64,000 bases of DNA from Bifidobacterium pullorum subsp. saeculare (GCF_016899725.1 NZ_JACLYU010000010.1:1-64000), one strand, 5' to 3'. Numbered from the stretch's first letter, positions 1 through 7,666 are shown. The notes: generated from the sequence alone by a model not told the origin. Numbers and translations: made by a program.

Positions 1-2
1 CC

Positions 3-71
3 AACGATTGGTCGAGCCGCCGCTACCTGGACATGTCCCGGCTCGACGGCATCATGCAATCAACCGACTGA
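3..71 (+). CDS. 3' end of an unidentified gene (partial)
   Basis: The third frame is open from the window edge and ends in TGA at 69-71, giving a 22-residue C-terminal tail rich in Ser, Arg, Tyr and Asp (NDWSSRRYLDMSRLDG and so on). Its composition looks like a real protein end, but it is too short to assign. It is the only support for a gene running in from the left. Confidence 0.35.
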   Translation, partial: NDWSSRRYLDMSRLDGIMQSTD

Positions 72-515
72 AGTCATTCCCCCGACGACGGACCAGGCCA
101 CATTTGCGCAAAACATCGGGCACAACCGCCCCGGGTATCGTCGCTTCTGTTTCCCGGGTAGGAACATTTGCGACATTGACGGGTGGTTCCGTGTCGCATC
201 CGTTTCTCGCTCTGGAACATATGCGACGTTTCCCGCACCCGTACTGTCGTATCCGTTTCCGATGGAGGAACAGATACGACAGATGAGGTAAGCCCCTGTT
301 ACGTATGCAAACTGCTGCGCTATCCCTTGAACGTCGCATATCCCAGACGTAAGGGAGCCGTATGAAACGTCCGATTCCCGCCGTGGACGTCGTGTTGGCA
401 CATCATGCCGGCGTATGACGTCAATCCGACCCCGAGGGGTCGCGCCCGTGTGCGGCCTCAATCTTCGGAGAGACGAACGAGGGGAGACGGAGGGTTCGCC
501 GTCGCCTGAAGAATC
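72..515. other. non-coding block of 444 bp with palindromic repeats
   Basis: No convincing gene lies here. Open frames exist on both strands, but they read through repeated palindromes and look like by-products of the repeats. An 18-codon frame at 362-418 follows an AAGGGA-like site and resembles nothing known. The main content is the three-unit palindromic repeat at 140-280. The rest of the block is the region downstream of the leftward lipoprotein gene; no clear terminator was seen there. Confidence 0.5.
140..280. repeat. three 35-nt imperfect palindromes on a 53-bp period
   Basis: Units lie at 140-174, 193-227 and 246-280. Each is exactly 35 nt, with exactly 18 nt between units. Each begins GTCG(C/T)(A/T)T and ends (T/A)(G/A)CGAC, with inner arms GTTTC and GGAAC, so each can fold into an interrupted hairpin or present a dyad to a dimeric protein. 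Arms differ between units by compensating changes: GTCGCAT pairs with ATGCGAC in unit 2 and GTCGTAT with ATACGAC in unit 3. That favours conservation of the palindrome over simple copying. Confidence 0.75.
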
Positions 516-1016
516 CTACTTCGCGAGAGCGCGCAGGGCGTCGGCGGTCGAGGGGGAGGAGAGACAGAGTCTGATCCTGACGGGGACCACACTGATCGCC
601 ACGACGGGCGAATCCCGGTAGGTGGTGACGGTGACCGCCTTGTATTCTTTCAGGTCGTTTGCGCTCTGACCGAGCTTCCGGGTCTCGGGCTGCCACAGTT
701 CGAGGACGTATTCGGCGGGCGCATCCGGTTTCCTGGCGATTCCGTTCTCGTTGCGGAGCGGGTCGAAGACGCGGTCAATCTCATCCTGGTCGGCCGTCTC
801 TCGGATGACCTTGCCCGTCGCGGCATCCTTGACGACCAGGCGCGTGCGCTTGTGCTGTCCGATGCCCGAGAGCGCGTCGGTGAGCTTCTGCATGGAGGAG
901 GATTCTTCTTTGGCCTGACTGGCTGCCTTGCCCGGATTGAAAATACTGGAGCATCCTCCGAGCGGGAGCACGAAGATGACGCTGAGCAGCATGGCGGCGA
1001 TGGTGCGGAATCTCAT
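516..1016 (-). CDS. small lipoprotein, paralogue A
   Basis: The 166-residue protein starts with a charged n-region (MRFR), a hydrophobic core and the lipobox LGGC, so it should be exported and lipid-anchored at Cys22. The rest is a short Lys/Glu-rich stretch, then a compact domain with the motif GQHKRTRLVVKD and a conserved C-terminus rich in beta-type residues (AVTVTTYRDSPVVAI). I do not recognise the family. A same-length paralogue with very similar protein and DNA sequence lies at 3068-3568. A purine-rich site sits a few bases before ATG. The gene stands alone and is transcribed leftward. Confidence 0.85.
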   Translation of the reverse strand: MRFRTIAAMLLSVIFVLPLGGCSSIFNPGKAASQAKEESSSMQKLTDALSGIGQHKRTRLVVKDAATGKVIRETADQDEIDRVFDPLRNENGIARKPDAPAEYVLELWQPETRKLGQSANDLKEYKAVTVTTYRDSPVVAISVVPVRIRLCLSSPSTADALRALAK

Positions 1017-1159
1017 CGGGGGCCCCTTCCCTCGGGAATGCCTCCCTTCAGGATACCCGAAGAAAGGGATGGGAGGCCGGCGCCGGGAATGCGAGACGTC
1101 AGGCGTCGCGAGGCTGATAATGGAGGAGTCACATCCATTCCCGACCGAAGAGGCAGATC

Positions 1160-1591
1160 ATGACGAAACGATATATGAACGCGGCCCTGCTGTATGCCAT
1201 CTTGGCGATGACAGGCGGTGTCTTCTACCGTGAATTCACCAAAGCTCTCGGTTACACCGGCACCACCACGCTGGCCTTTGTGCACGTGCACTGGTTTATG
1301 CTGGGCATGGCCTTCTTCCTCATCCTCCTGCTGGTTGAGAAAACCTACCGCTTTTCCGATGCCTGGACGGCGAAGGCGCTTGTCGGCTATCACATCGGAC
1401 TGAATCTCACTGTCGTGATGCTCGTCGTGCGGGGTGTGCTCCAGGCGCTCGGCACTCCGCTTGCCTCCGGTGCCGACGCGGCCATCTCCGGCATCGCCGG
1501 CCTTGGACATCTTGTGCTCGGCGTGAGTCTGGTGCTGGTGCTCGTGCGGATCCGCCGTGCCGTCATCGCTGATCGTCGGGCGCAGTCGTGA
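1160..1591 (+). CDS. DUF2871-family membrane protein
   Basis: The 143-residue protein is almost entirely hydrophobic, with about four membrane segments (near residues 7-25, 37-58, 72-94 and 103-126) and a short basic C-terminus. The start (YMNAALLYAILAMTGGVFYREFTK) and a HVHWFMLGM motif in the second helix match what I remember of the DUF2871 family, small actinobacterial and firmicute membrane proteins of unknown function and this size. The conserved His residues in the second helix might bind a metal or heme, but that is inference. It follows the divergent lipoprotein by about 140 bp. Confidence 0.8.
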   Translation: MTKRYMNAALLYAILAMTGGVFYREFTKALGYTGTTTLAFVHVHWFMLGMAFFLILLLVEKTYRFSDAWTAKALVGYHIGLNLTVVMLVVRGVLQALGTPLASGADAAISGIAGLGHLVLGVSLVLVLVRIRRAVIADRRAQS

Positions 1592-1610
1592 GACGGTCCC
1601 GGATGACGGT

Positions 1611-1787
1611 ATGCGTGACTGGTTCGTTCATGCTTATGCTGAGGTCGATTTCCACAAACTGTTTGACGCAGTGACGAATGATTCCGTGTCAGTGATGGGC
1701 ATACTCGGGCGATACGTCAATGTCGGCCAATTGGATCATCGTGCGCCTGAGATTGCCTTCGATGAGATTTCGACAGTGACTGATTGA
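1611..1787 (+). pseudogene. remnant of a HepT-like (DUF86) toxin gene
   Basis: The frame from 1611 encodes MRDWFVHAYAEVDFHKLF followed by DAVTNDSVSV. This closely follows the C-terminal signature of HepT/DUF86 proteins, where R-N/D-x(3)-H-x-Y carries the RNase-like active site and is followed by VD and then by an aromatic-Val-Thr stretch. Everything N-terminal is missing, and the sequence after about residue 32 no longer resembles the family. No MntA nucleotidyltransferase partner lies nearby. It is best read as the last piece of a lost toxin-antitoxin module. Confidence 0.5.
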
Positions 1788-1841
1788 TGCGGAAACGGCC
1801 CTGCGGAAACGGCCCCGTTCAGTGGTATGATGATGCCAGGC

Positions 1842-1861
1842 ATTTCAAAAAGAATTGAAAT
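1842..1861. promoter_or_regulatory. probable operator of the sdpR-like repressor
   Basis: ATTTCAA (1842-1848) and TTGAAAT (1855-1861) form a perfect 7-bp dyad with a 6-bp AT-rich spacer. It sits between a TATGAT -10-like element (1826-1831) and the AGGAGG ribosome site of the downstream ArsR-type gene. AT-rich dyads at this place are the usual autoregulatory targets of ArsR/SdpR repressors. The AT-rich patch stands out from its GC-rich surroundings. Confidence 0.6.
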
Positions 1862-1878
1862 ACTAGGAGGGGTGACAC

Positions 1879-2214
1879 ATAGGGTTACGTGAGACACTGG
1901 GCGCGTTGGATGATCCGGTCAGGCAGCGAGTGCTGGAAGCGTTGCGCGCGCGGACAATGGAAGCCGGCGAACTGGCGCGGGAAGTAGGGGTCCAGCCTTC
2001 GCGCCTGTCCTACCATCTGAACCGGCTCAAGGAAGCAGAACTGGTGACTGCTGTGCGGCGTGGCAATCATATCCAGTATGAGCTGAACGCCAGCATCCTG
2101 GATGAGACCATCATGTGGCTCGTCTCGTTGCGGGAGCGCGGTGGTGTGCGGCAACCGGCGGAATGCCGGGCGGAACGTATGCGGATGGTGCGGAGGATCC
2201 AGGGGGAATCATGA
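1879..2214 (+). CDS. SdpR-like ArsR-family repressor
   Basis: A winged-helix protein of about 111 residues. The N-terminus (LRETLGALDDPVRQRVLEAL), recognition region (GELAREVGVQPSRLSYHLNRL) and wing (AVRRGNHIQYEL) are typical of ArsR/SdpR autorepressors. The start is odd. A strong AGGAGG at 1865-1870 is followed eight bases later by ATA (1879-1881) in frame, with a stop just upstream and no ATG or GTG before the conserved N-terminus. Either AUA initiates here or an ATG has mutated; the nearest accepted alternative, TTG at 1906, would cut off the first helix. The stop overlaps the sdpI start as ATGA, so the two genes are probably translationally coupled. Confidence 0.8.
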   Translation: MGLRETLGALDDPVRQRVLEALRARTMEAGELAREVGVQPSRLSYHLNRLKEAELVTAVRRGNHIQYELNASILDETIMWLVSLRERGGVRQPAECRAERMRMVRRIQGES

Positions 2215-2999
2215 TGACCGGTGGTGGTGTTGATGGCACACAGCGTATGCAGGATACGGACCATGGGCAGGAGCCATGGTGCCGCGGCGGCGCAGCCTTA
2301 CTCGCCTTACACATCGTGATCTGGGTGCTGGCCGTGCTGCCGTTGGCGGTTTCGGCGATGGTGCTGCCGGCCATGCCCGGGCGAATCCCCGTGCATTGGA
2401 ACGCCGCGGGGACGGCTGACCGGTGGGGGAGCAAGTGGGAGAGTCTGACGCTGCCGGTGCTCTGCGTGCTGTTCGCCGCGGCATGGGTCCTGTCCGCCTG
2501 GCTGGCGTTCAGACGGCGGCAGTCCGGCAAGAAGGCGTATCTGTCCGGCGGCATCGTGGCGCTGATTGTCTTCAACGGCATGCAAGCGGCGTTCCTCTAC
2601 GAGGCGTATCGGCAGGTGCGGCAGGTGGCGGCCATGCCGTTCGACGGGGTCCGCGCCGTCTATTTGGTCATCGGCATCGGTTTCGTCATCCTTGGGAACC
2701 TGATGCCAAAAATCAAGCCCAATCATGTGTTCGGCGTGCGTATCGGTTACGCGTATCTCAGCCGCGAGATGTGGCGGCGGTGCCAGCGTGCCGGCGGCAT
2801 CGCCTTCATCATCGGCGGATTGGCGGTCCTCGCCTGCACGGCGGCATTCGACGGCATTGCCCTGACCATCGCGTTCCTCATTGTCCTGGTGGCGCTGATC
2901 GCGGGCATCTGCCTCTACGGCAGCATTGCCGCCCGCCGCTACGCGACCGTGGGAGGCCCTGTGCTTGACGAGAACGGCGACATCATCGACGACGACTGA
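2211..2999 (+). CDS. SdpI-like immunity membrane protein
   Basis: The 262-residue membrane protein begins at the ATGA overlap with the repressor stop. After a polar N-terminus and a first membrane helix it has a DUF1648 segment with the signature P-x-HWN-x2-G-x-DRWGSK (near residues 59-75), then further helices. The SdpI domain follows, with the motif FGVRIGYAYLSREMWRRCQR before the last two helices. In Bacillus, SdpI confers immunity to the SDP killing peptide and sequesters SdpR at the membrane. The paired arrangement here suggests the same logic, against an SDP-like toxin not encoded in this window. The C-terminus is acidic (DIIDDD). Confidence 0.85.
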   Translation: MMTGGGVDGTQRMQDTDHGQEPWCRGGAALLALHIVIWVLAVLPLAVSAMVLPAMPGRIPVHWNAAGTADRWGSKWESLTLPVLCVLFAAAWVLSAWLAFRRRQSGKKAYLSGGIVALIVFNGMQAAFLYEAYRQVRQVAAMPFDGVRAVYLVIGIGFVILGNLMPKIKPNHVFGVRIGYAYLSREMWRRCQRAGGIAFIIGGLAVLACTAAFDGIALTIAFLIVLVALIAGICLYGSIAARRYATVGGPVLDENGDIIDDD

Positions 3000-3067
3000 A
3001 CAGGTCCGCATGCTGTCGAGGTGGCTGGCCTGATGTGTGATCCCGCGGAGGCAGAGTCTGGCCGGCA

Positions 3068-3568
3068 TCATTCCGTGAGCGCACGCAGGGCGTCAGCGGT
3101 CGAGGGGGAGGAGAGGCAGAGCCTGAGCTTGACGGGGACCACCATAATCGCCACGACGGGCGAATCCCGGTAGGTCGTGACGGTGACCGCCTTGTACTCC
3201 TTGAGATCGTCCGCGCTCTGGCCGAGCTTCCGGGTCTCCGGCTGCCACAGTTCGACGACGTATTCGGCAGGCGACTCGGGCTTCGAGACGAGCTTGTTCT
3301 CATTGAGGAGTGGATCGAAGATGCGGTCGATCGCGCGCTGGTCGGTTGTTTCGCGCACGGTCTCGCCCGTCGCGGCGTCCTTGACGACCAGGCGCGTGCG
3401 CTTGTGCTGGCCGATGTCCGAGAGTGCGTCGGCGAGCTCCCGCATGGGGGACGCGCTCTCCTCGGCCTGATTGGCCTTGTCGCTGGCATCATGGATGCCG
3501 AAGCACCCTCCGAGCGGGAGCACGAAGGCGGCGGCGAGCAGGACGGATGCGACGGTGCGGAATCTCAT
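3068..3568 (-). CDS. small lipoprotein, paralogue B
   Basis: This is the second copy of the 166-residue lipoprotein at 516-1016, with the same length, the same MRFRT start, the LGGC lipobox at Cys22 and the same GQHKRTRLVVKD and AVTVTTYRDSPVVAI blocks. Differences cluster just after the lipobox, the segment expected to evolve fastest. Codon use and the DNA are close to copy A, so the duplication is fairly recent or is being homogenised. ATG is at 3566-3568 with a purine-rich site upstream. Function unknown; an exported, membrane-anchored role is inferred. Confidence 0.85.
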   Translation of the reverse strand: MRFRTVASVLLAAAFVLPLGGCFGIHDASDKANQAEESASPMRELADALSDIGQHKRTRLVVKDAATGETVRETTDQRAIDRIFDPLLNENKLVSKPESPAEYVVELWQPETRKLGQSADDLKEYKAVTVTTYRDSPVVAIMVVPVKLRLCLSSPSTADALRALTE

Positions 3569-3724
3569 AGAGGCCCCTTCCCCCTGAGGATTGTGAAGAT
3601 TGTCTTGCCAGGATAACCGAGGCTTGTGACGGGCTTTTTCGTGCCCGTTCCGCGTTCGGGAAGCGTGAGGCACCCTGCGATGAGGCGGATCCGTCATCCG
3701 GGGCGACGTCACCGCCGATTCTTC

Positions 3725-3742
3725 TGTCATCCCGGGATGACA
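3725..3742. promoter_or_regulatory. perfect 18-bp palindrome TGTCATCCCGGGATGACA
   Basis: An uninterrupted 18-bp palindrome lies about 80 bp before the start of the exporter ATPase gene. No T-tract follows, so an operator is more likely than a terminator. A related 16-bp palindrome (TCATCCCCGGGGATGA) lies at 26,100-26,115, also ahead of an ABC transporter operon, which hints at a common binding protein or a family of small dispersed palindromes. Confidence 0.5.
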
Positions 3743-3823
3743 TTTTCCCCCGAACCTCTGCAGGACCGTCGGAACACGGCCAGAATGGCGGCGTACCTGC
3801 ACTCGATCGGAAAGGGGAACGGA

Positions 3824-5236
3824 ATGACGAACAGCGGCAGACATCTTGCCGGACGATCGGGCCTTGCGTCCGCGTCCAGCCGGAATCGGAACACAAGCGC
3901 GGAACATGCCGCGCAGACATCGACGGAAACCCGGGTCGTGCATGCGGCGGTGACCACGACGGGTCTCACCAAACGCTACGGGGACGCCTGCGTGGTCGAC
4001 CACGTGAGCCTGACGGTGCCCGAACATGCAGTCTACGGCTTCCTGGGGCCCAACGGCGCCGGCAAGTCGACCACGATGAAGATGATCCTGGGGCTCGTGC
4101 ATCCCACGGCGGGTTCGGCCACAGTCCTGGGCACTCCCCTCACGCCCGCCAACCGTCTTGCGGTGCTGCGCCACGTGGGGTCGCTCATCGAGAGTCCCAG
4201 CTGCTACCCGCATCTGACGGCGCGCGAGAACCTCGAGATCGTGCGGCAGCTGCGGGGCCTGCCCGCCTCCGAAATCGACGAAGTGCTGAGAATCGTCCGC
4301 CTCGACGACCCCTCGCTTAAGCGCAAGCGCGTCGGGAACTACTCGCTCGGCATGAAACAGCGCCTGGGCATCGCCGCCGCCCTCATGGGCAGGCCGCCGT
4401 TGCTCCTGCTCGACGAGCCGACCAACGGACTTGACCCCTCGGGCATCCACGAGATCCGCACCCTCGTCAGGAACCTTCCGCGCATGTTCGACATGACGGT
4501 CATCGTCTCCAGCCACATGCTCTCCGAGATCGACCAGATGGCCGACCATGTGGGCATCATCCGCAAGGGACGGATGGTCTGGCAGGGCACGCTTACGGAT
4601 CTCCACGCTCGCGGCCGGCACTGGATCGGCCTCAGGACCACGGACAATGCCCGCGCCACGGCGCTCCTTCCCGGCGCACAACCCGACCCGGATGACCGCT
4701 CCACTCTGCACATCGCGGCGGTGGACGACGCGGCCGCGGGCCGTCTCAGCCTGAAACTCGCCGCGCAGGGCATCGGCATCGTGCGCATGGAGGAGCACGA
4801 GGACACGCTCGAGGACATCTTCCTTGCGCTCACCGGAATGGAGGAGACACTATGGCGGGCGGAACAATTGTCGTGCGAACCACGCCGGCCGTCGCGCCGA
4901 GACCGGGCATGGTACGCCAGGTCCTCCTCGAATTCAGGAAGAGCCGGCGCAGGCACCTCTGGCTCATCTGCGCCGCCATGCTCGCTGTACTCCTCCTGTG
5001 GTTCGGATACCAGGCGGCGCATCAGAGCGAGGCCACGACCGACTACCGCAGGCTGCTGTTCGCGCTGTCCGTCGTCAACGCGGTTATCCTACCGCTGCTC
5101 TCCGCCGTGGTCGCCTCCACCGTCTGCGACATCGAGAACCGTGCGAACATGTGGAAGGAGCTGCTTACCATGGAGCGGCCCCGCGATCTCTTCTGCGCCA
5201 AATGGCTCACCTGTGCCCTCGTGCTGGCAACCGTAA
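3824..5236 (+). CDS. ABC exporter ATPase, LanF/BcrA type, with run-on C-terminus
   Basis: After a Ser/Arg-rich N-terminal extension of about 45 residues comes a standard ATPase: Walker A GPNGAGKST, Q-loop region LIESPSCYPHLTARENL, signature YSLGMKQRLGIA, Walker B LLLLDEPTNGLDPSG and switch His in SSHML. This is the antibiotic/lantibiotic self-protection class (LanF, BcrA). The family normally ends just after the motif seen at about residue 340 (TLEDIFLALTG). Here no stop is present and the frame continues about 128 codons through the next gene, overlapping the permease by 385 nt. The tail has no recognisable domain, so loss of the stop is the likely cause. AAAGGGG precedes the chosen ATG. Confidence 0.75.
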   Translation: MTNSGRHLAGRSGLASASSRNRNTSAEHAAQTSTETRVVHAAVTTTGLTKRYGDACVVDHVSLTVPEHAVYGFLGPNGAGKSTTMKMILGLVHPTAGSATVLGTPLTPANRLAVLRHVGSLIESPSCYPHLTARENLEIVRQLRGLPASEIDEVLRIVRLDDPSLKRKRVGNYSLGMKQRLGIAAALMGRPPLLLLDEPTNGLDPSGIHEIRTLVRNLPRMFDMTVIVSSHMLSEIDQMADHVGIIRKGRMVWQGTLTDLHARGRHWIGLRTTDNARATALLPGAQPDPDDRSTLHIAAVDDAAAGRLSLKLAAQGIGIVRMEEHEDTLEDIFLALTGMEETLWRAEQLSCEPRRPSRRDRAWYARSSSNSGRAGAGTSGSSAPPCSLYSSCGSDTRRRIRARPRPTTAGCCSRCPSSTRLSYRCSPPWSPPPSATSRTVRTCGRSCLPWSGPAISSAPNGSPVPSCWQP

Positions 5237-5652
5237 CGACCGTCGAGGTGGCGGCCGCCTGCGCCATCGGCGCCATCCTCGGCTACCGGCCCATCCCGGC
5301 GAACCAGATCGCGACGCTGTGGATCTCGACGCTCGCCGTGTGCCTGTTCGTGGCGACGGTCATCGAATGCCTCTGCCTGCTCGTCGCCAATCAGTTTCTG
5401 CCGCTCGTCGCAGGCGTCGCCCTGTCGTTCCTGGGACTCTTCTCCATGTACCTGCCGCCCGTTGTCTCCGCGTTTATACCGAGCTCCTACTACGGCGCCA
5501 TGTCCACCGTGCGCATCTCCATGGACGCTGCCACGGGGACCGTGGCCTACAACACCGTGCCCTGGCCCGTGGGCTACCTCGTCGCCATCGTCCTCATCAC
5601 CGCCGTCATCTTCGCACTGTCCCTGCGCGCCTTTACACGAAAGGAGCTCTGA
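4852..5652 (+). CDS. ABC-2 permease, lantibiotic-immunity type
   Basis: The 266-residue protein has about six membrane helices and the layout of LanE/LanG immunity permeases: a short cytosolic N-terminus (QVLLEFRKSRRRHLW), a first helix, an NRANMWKELLTM-like coupling motif (near residues 96-107), then helices two to six. GGAGGA lies just before ATG and the reading frame is intact. It lies inside the run-on 3' part of the ATPase frame and is followed two bases later by the second permease. With the ATPase it should form an exporter that clears membrane-active peptides. Confidence 0.8.
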   Translation: MAGGTIVVRTTPAVAPRPGMVRQVLLEFRKSRRRHLWLICAAMLAVLLLWFGYQAAHQSEATTDYRRLLFALSVVNAVILPLLSAVVASTVCDIENRANMWKELLTMERPRDLFCAKWLTCALVLATVTTVEVAAACAIGAILGYRPIPANQIATLWISTLAVCLFVATVIECLCLLVANQFLPLVAGVALSFLGLFSMYLPPVVSAFIPSSYYGAMSTVRISMDAATGTVAYNTVPWPVGYLVAIVLITAVIFALSLRAFTRKEL

Positions 5653-5653
5653 C

Positions 5654-6390
5654 ATGCTGATCTCCTGCATCCGCGCGGAACTGATGAAGCTCCGCCGCGC
5701 CCTCATCTGGGCGGCATTCGTGATCCTGCCCGGCATCTCCGCTCTCATCGGCTGCATCAACTACCGCATGAACCTCGGAATCATCACACCCGGCTGGGGG
5801 AACCTGTGGACCCAGCAGACGCTCTTCGTCTGCTCTTCCTGCCGGCGCTCCTCGGCGCGGGCTGCTCCTTCCTCTGGCGCCTGGAGCATCAGGGTTCCAA
5901 CTGGAACGAGTTCATGACGCAGCCGGTCCCGGTCCGCGACCTCGTGCTCGCGAAGTTCTGCGTCGGCGCGCTCATGTCGCTCGCCGCCTTCGCCTCGATC
6001 CTCGTGTTCTATGTGGGCAGCGGCTTCGCGCTCAGCGTGCCCGGAGCGTTCCCGGCGGCACGGATCGCCGAATACGTCGCGCTTGGCATCCTGGGATCCC
6101 TCGTCATCGTGGCGATCCAGCTCGCTGTCTCCATGGTCATACGCAACTTCGCCGCGCCGGTGGGCATCGCGCTCGCCGGCGGCGGATCCGGCCTCGTCGC
6201 CACCATGGCCGGCCTGGGCAACGTATGGCCCTATTCGCTGCTGCAGACCGGGATGAACTCGAACACGCAGGCCGACCTCATCATCGCCGGCGTCATCCAG
6301 ATCGTGGTCCTGTCGATTGTGTACGCCGCACTTGCCATCGCCTGGGCGTGCCGGTGGCTGAAACGTCGGGACATCGTGGCGACGCTGTGA
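5654..6390 (+). pseudogene. second ABC-2 permease of the immunity exporter, frameshifted
   Basis: The first 58 codons (MLISCIRAELMKLRR to TQQTLF) and the later part from LFLPALLGAGCSFLWRLEHQ are both typical of the same permease family but lie in different frames. The join falls between about 5822 and 5832, where one base appears to be missing (a -1 shift). No slippery heptamer is visible there. The downstream part keeps its helices and ends normally at 6390. Unless the ribosome shifts, or the base is a sequencing error, the exporter lacks one membrane subunit. Confidence 0.75.
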
Positions 6391-6429
6391 TCCTACGGAG
6401 CGTCGTCGTGCGGTTTCCCGGATGGCGGC

Positions 6430-6957
6430 GTGCCTGTGGGCGTGCGGAAGGGGACGTGGAAGGATGAGACCGGATGGAGGCGACGCCATGGGAAACGTAC
6501 ACAGGGGAAGCGGACTCGATACGGTGCGTTCGGCCTTCGCCCGCGCCATGGGCGCTGGGAACGGTCCCGGCAGGCGGACCTCGTCTTCTCCGTTACCCGC
6601 GAGGCGGTGACGAACGTCCTGCGCCATGCGCACGATGCCCACCGCGTCACGGTCGCGTGGGACCACGCCGAGGGTGGCTCCTGCACGGTCACCGTGCGCG
6701 ATGACGGCGCCCCGACTGCGGTGGCTGGCACCGGCACGGCCAGTGTGACTGAAATTAGCGGGTCCGAAGGCACGGGAATCGCCCGTCTGCGCAGACGCGT
6801 CGAAGCGACGGGCGGCGGATTGGCCGCCGGGCCGTCGCCCGACGGCGGCTGGGAGGTCCGGGCCCGCATCCCGCGCCTCGACGCGACGATGGAAGACGGG
6901 GAAGACGCCGAGGGAACCGAAGATGCCGACAGCACCGGGGCAATGGAGGACTCATGA
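6430..6957 (+). pseudogene. sensor histidine kinase reduced to its ATPase domain
   Basis: Only the HATPase_c part is recognisable. The N box REAVTNVLRHAHDAH, the G1 box VRDDGAP and a G2-like GTGIARLRRRVEATGG are followed by an acidic tail. The membrane region and dimerisation domain with the phospho-accepting His are absent; the preceding codons are Arg-rich sequence without family features. The end overlaps the regulator start as ATGA, as in intact NarL-type pairs. This is a 5'-truncated kinase, so the regulator has probably lost its cognate input. Confidence 0.7.
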
Positions 6958-7640
6958 CCGATTGCGGCAATCCGGTCGACGTGATGCTCGTCGATGATCA
7001 GGAAGAGACCCGTCTGGGGTTCGCCCTCATGCTCCGGCGCGACCCGACGCTGCGCCTGTGGGGGCAGGCGGCCGACGGCCGGCAGGCGGTGGATGCCCTC
7101 GACCGGGCGGCGCAGGAAGGGCGCGTACTCCCCGGCGTCGTACTCATGGACGTAAGGATGCCTGTCATGGATGGCATCGATGCCTGTGCGCTCATCGGTG
7201 AACGCCATCCGGGGGTGCGTGTCCTCATCCTCACCACCTACGACGAGGACGACTATGCCTTTGGCGGGCTCGAAGCGGGCGCCTCCGGGTTCCTGCTCAA
7301 GGACGTCCGCGCCCGAGAGCTGGCTGACGCGGTCCACGCGGTCGCGGAAGGGGACGCCGTCCTCACCCCGCGCATCACGCGGGCGGTCCTCGACCGCAGC
7401 GTTCCCAGGATTGTTCCCCGGCCGGAGCGCGAACGGCTGAGGCTCGCCTTCGGTCGGCTCACGGACCATGAGCGGGAGATCTGCGCGCTCCTGGCCGACG
7501 GCCTGTCCAACGCGGAGATCGCCGAGCGCCTGGTCATCCAGCCTGCCAGCGCGAAGCGCGCCGTGTCTCGGATCCTCGCGAAGCTGGGCATGCGCGACCG
7601 CACGCAGGTCGCCGTCTCCTGGTGGCGTGCCGGCCTGTAG
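6954..7640 (+). CDS. NarL/LuxR-family response regulator
   Basis: The 228-residue regulator has an intact receiver domain: acidic pocket MLVDDQEE, phospho-acceptor Asp in VVLMDVRMPVMDG, switch Thr in LILTTYD, and Lys in GFLLKDV. A LuxR-type helix-turn-helix follows from about residue 160 (LTDHEREICALLADGLSNAEIAERL). It starts at an ATGA overlap with the truncated kinase. The context suggests it once controlled the adjacent immunity exporter. It may now be driven by another kinase or by acetyl phosphate. Confidence 0.85.
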   Translation: MTDCGNPVDVMLVDDQEETRLGFALMLRRDPTLRLWGQAADGRQAVDALDRAAQEGRVLPGVVLMDVRMPVMDGIDACALIGERHPGVRVLILTTYDEDDYAFGGLEAGASGFLLKDVRARELADAVHAVAEGDAVLTPRITRAVLDRSVPRIVPRPERERLRLAFGRLTDHEREICALLADGLSNAEIAERLVIQPASAKRAVSRILAKLGMRDRTQVAVSWWRAGL

Positions 7641-7666
7641 GGGAGAAAGACCGTCCATCTGTTTGC

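Noticed and set aside
362-418. 18-codon frame after an AAGGGA-like site
   Set aside because: Too short, with no context or homology to support translation.
60-461. Leftward frame of 133 codons across the palindromic repeats
   Set aside because: Its apparent peptide repeats come from the 53-bp DNA repeat; there is no ribosome site or family match.
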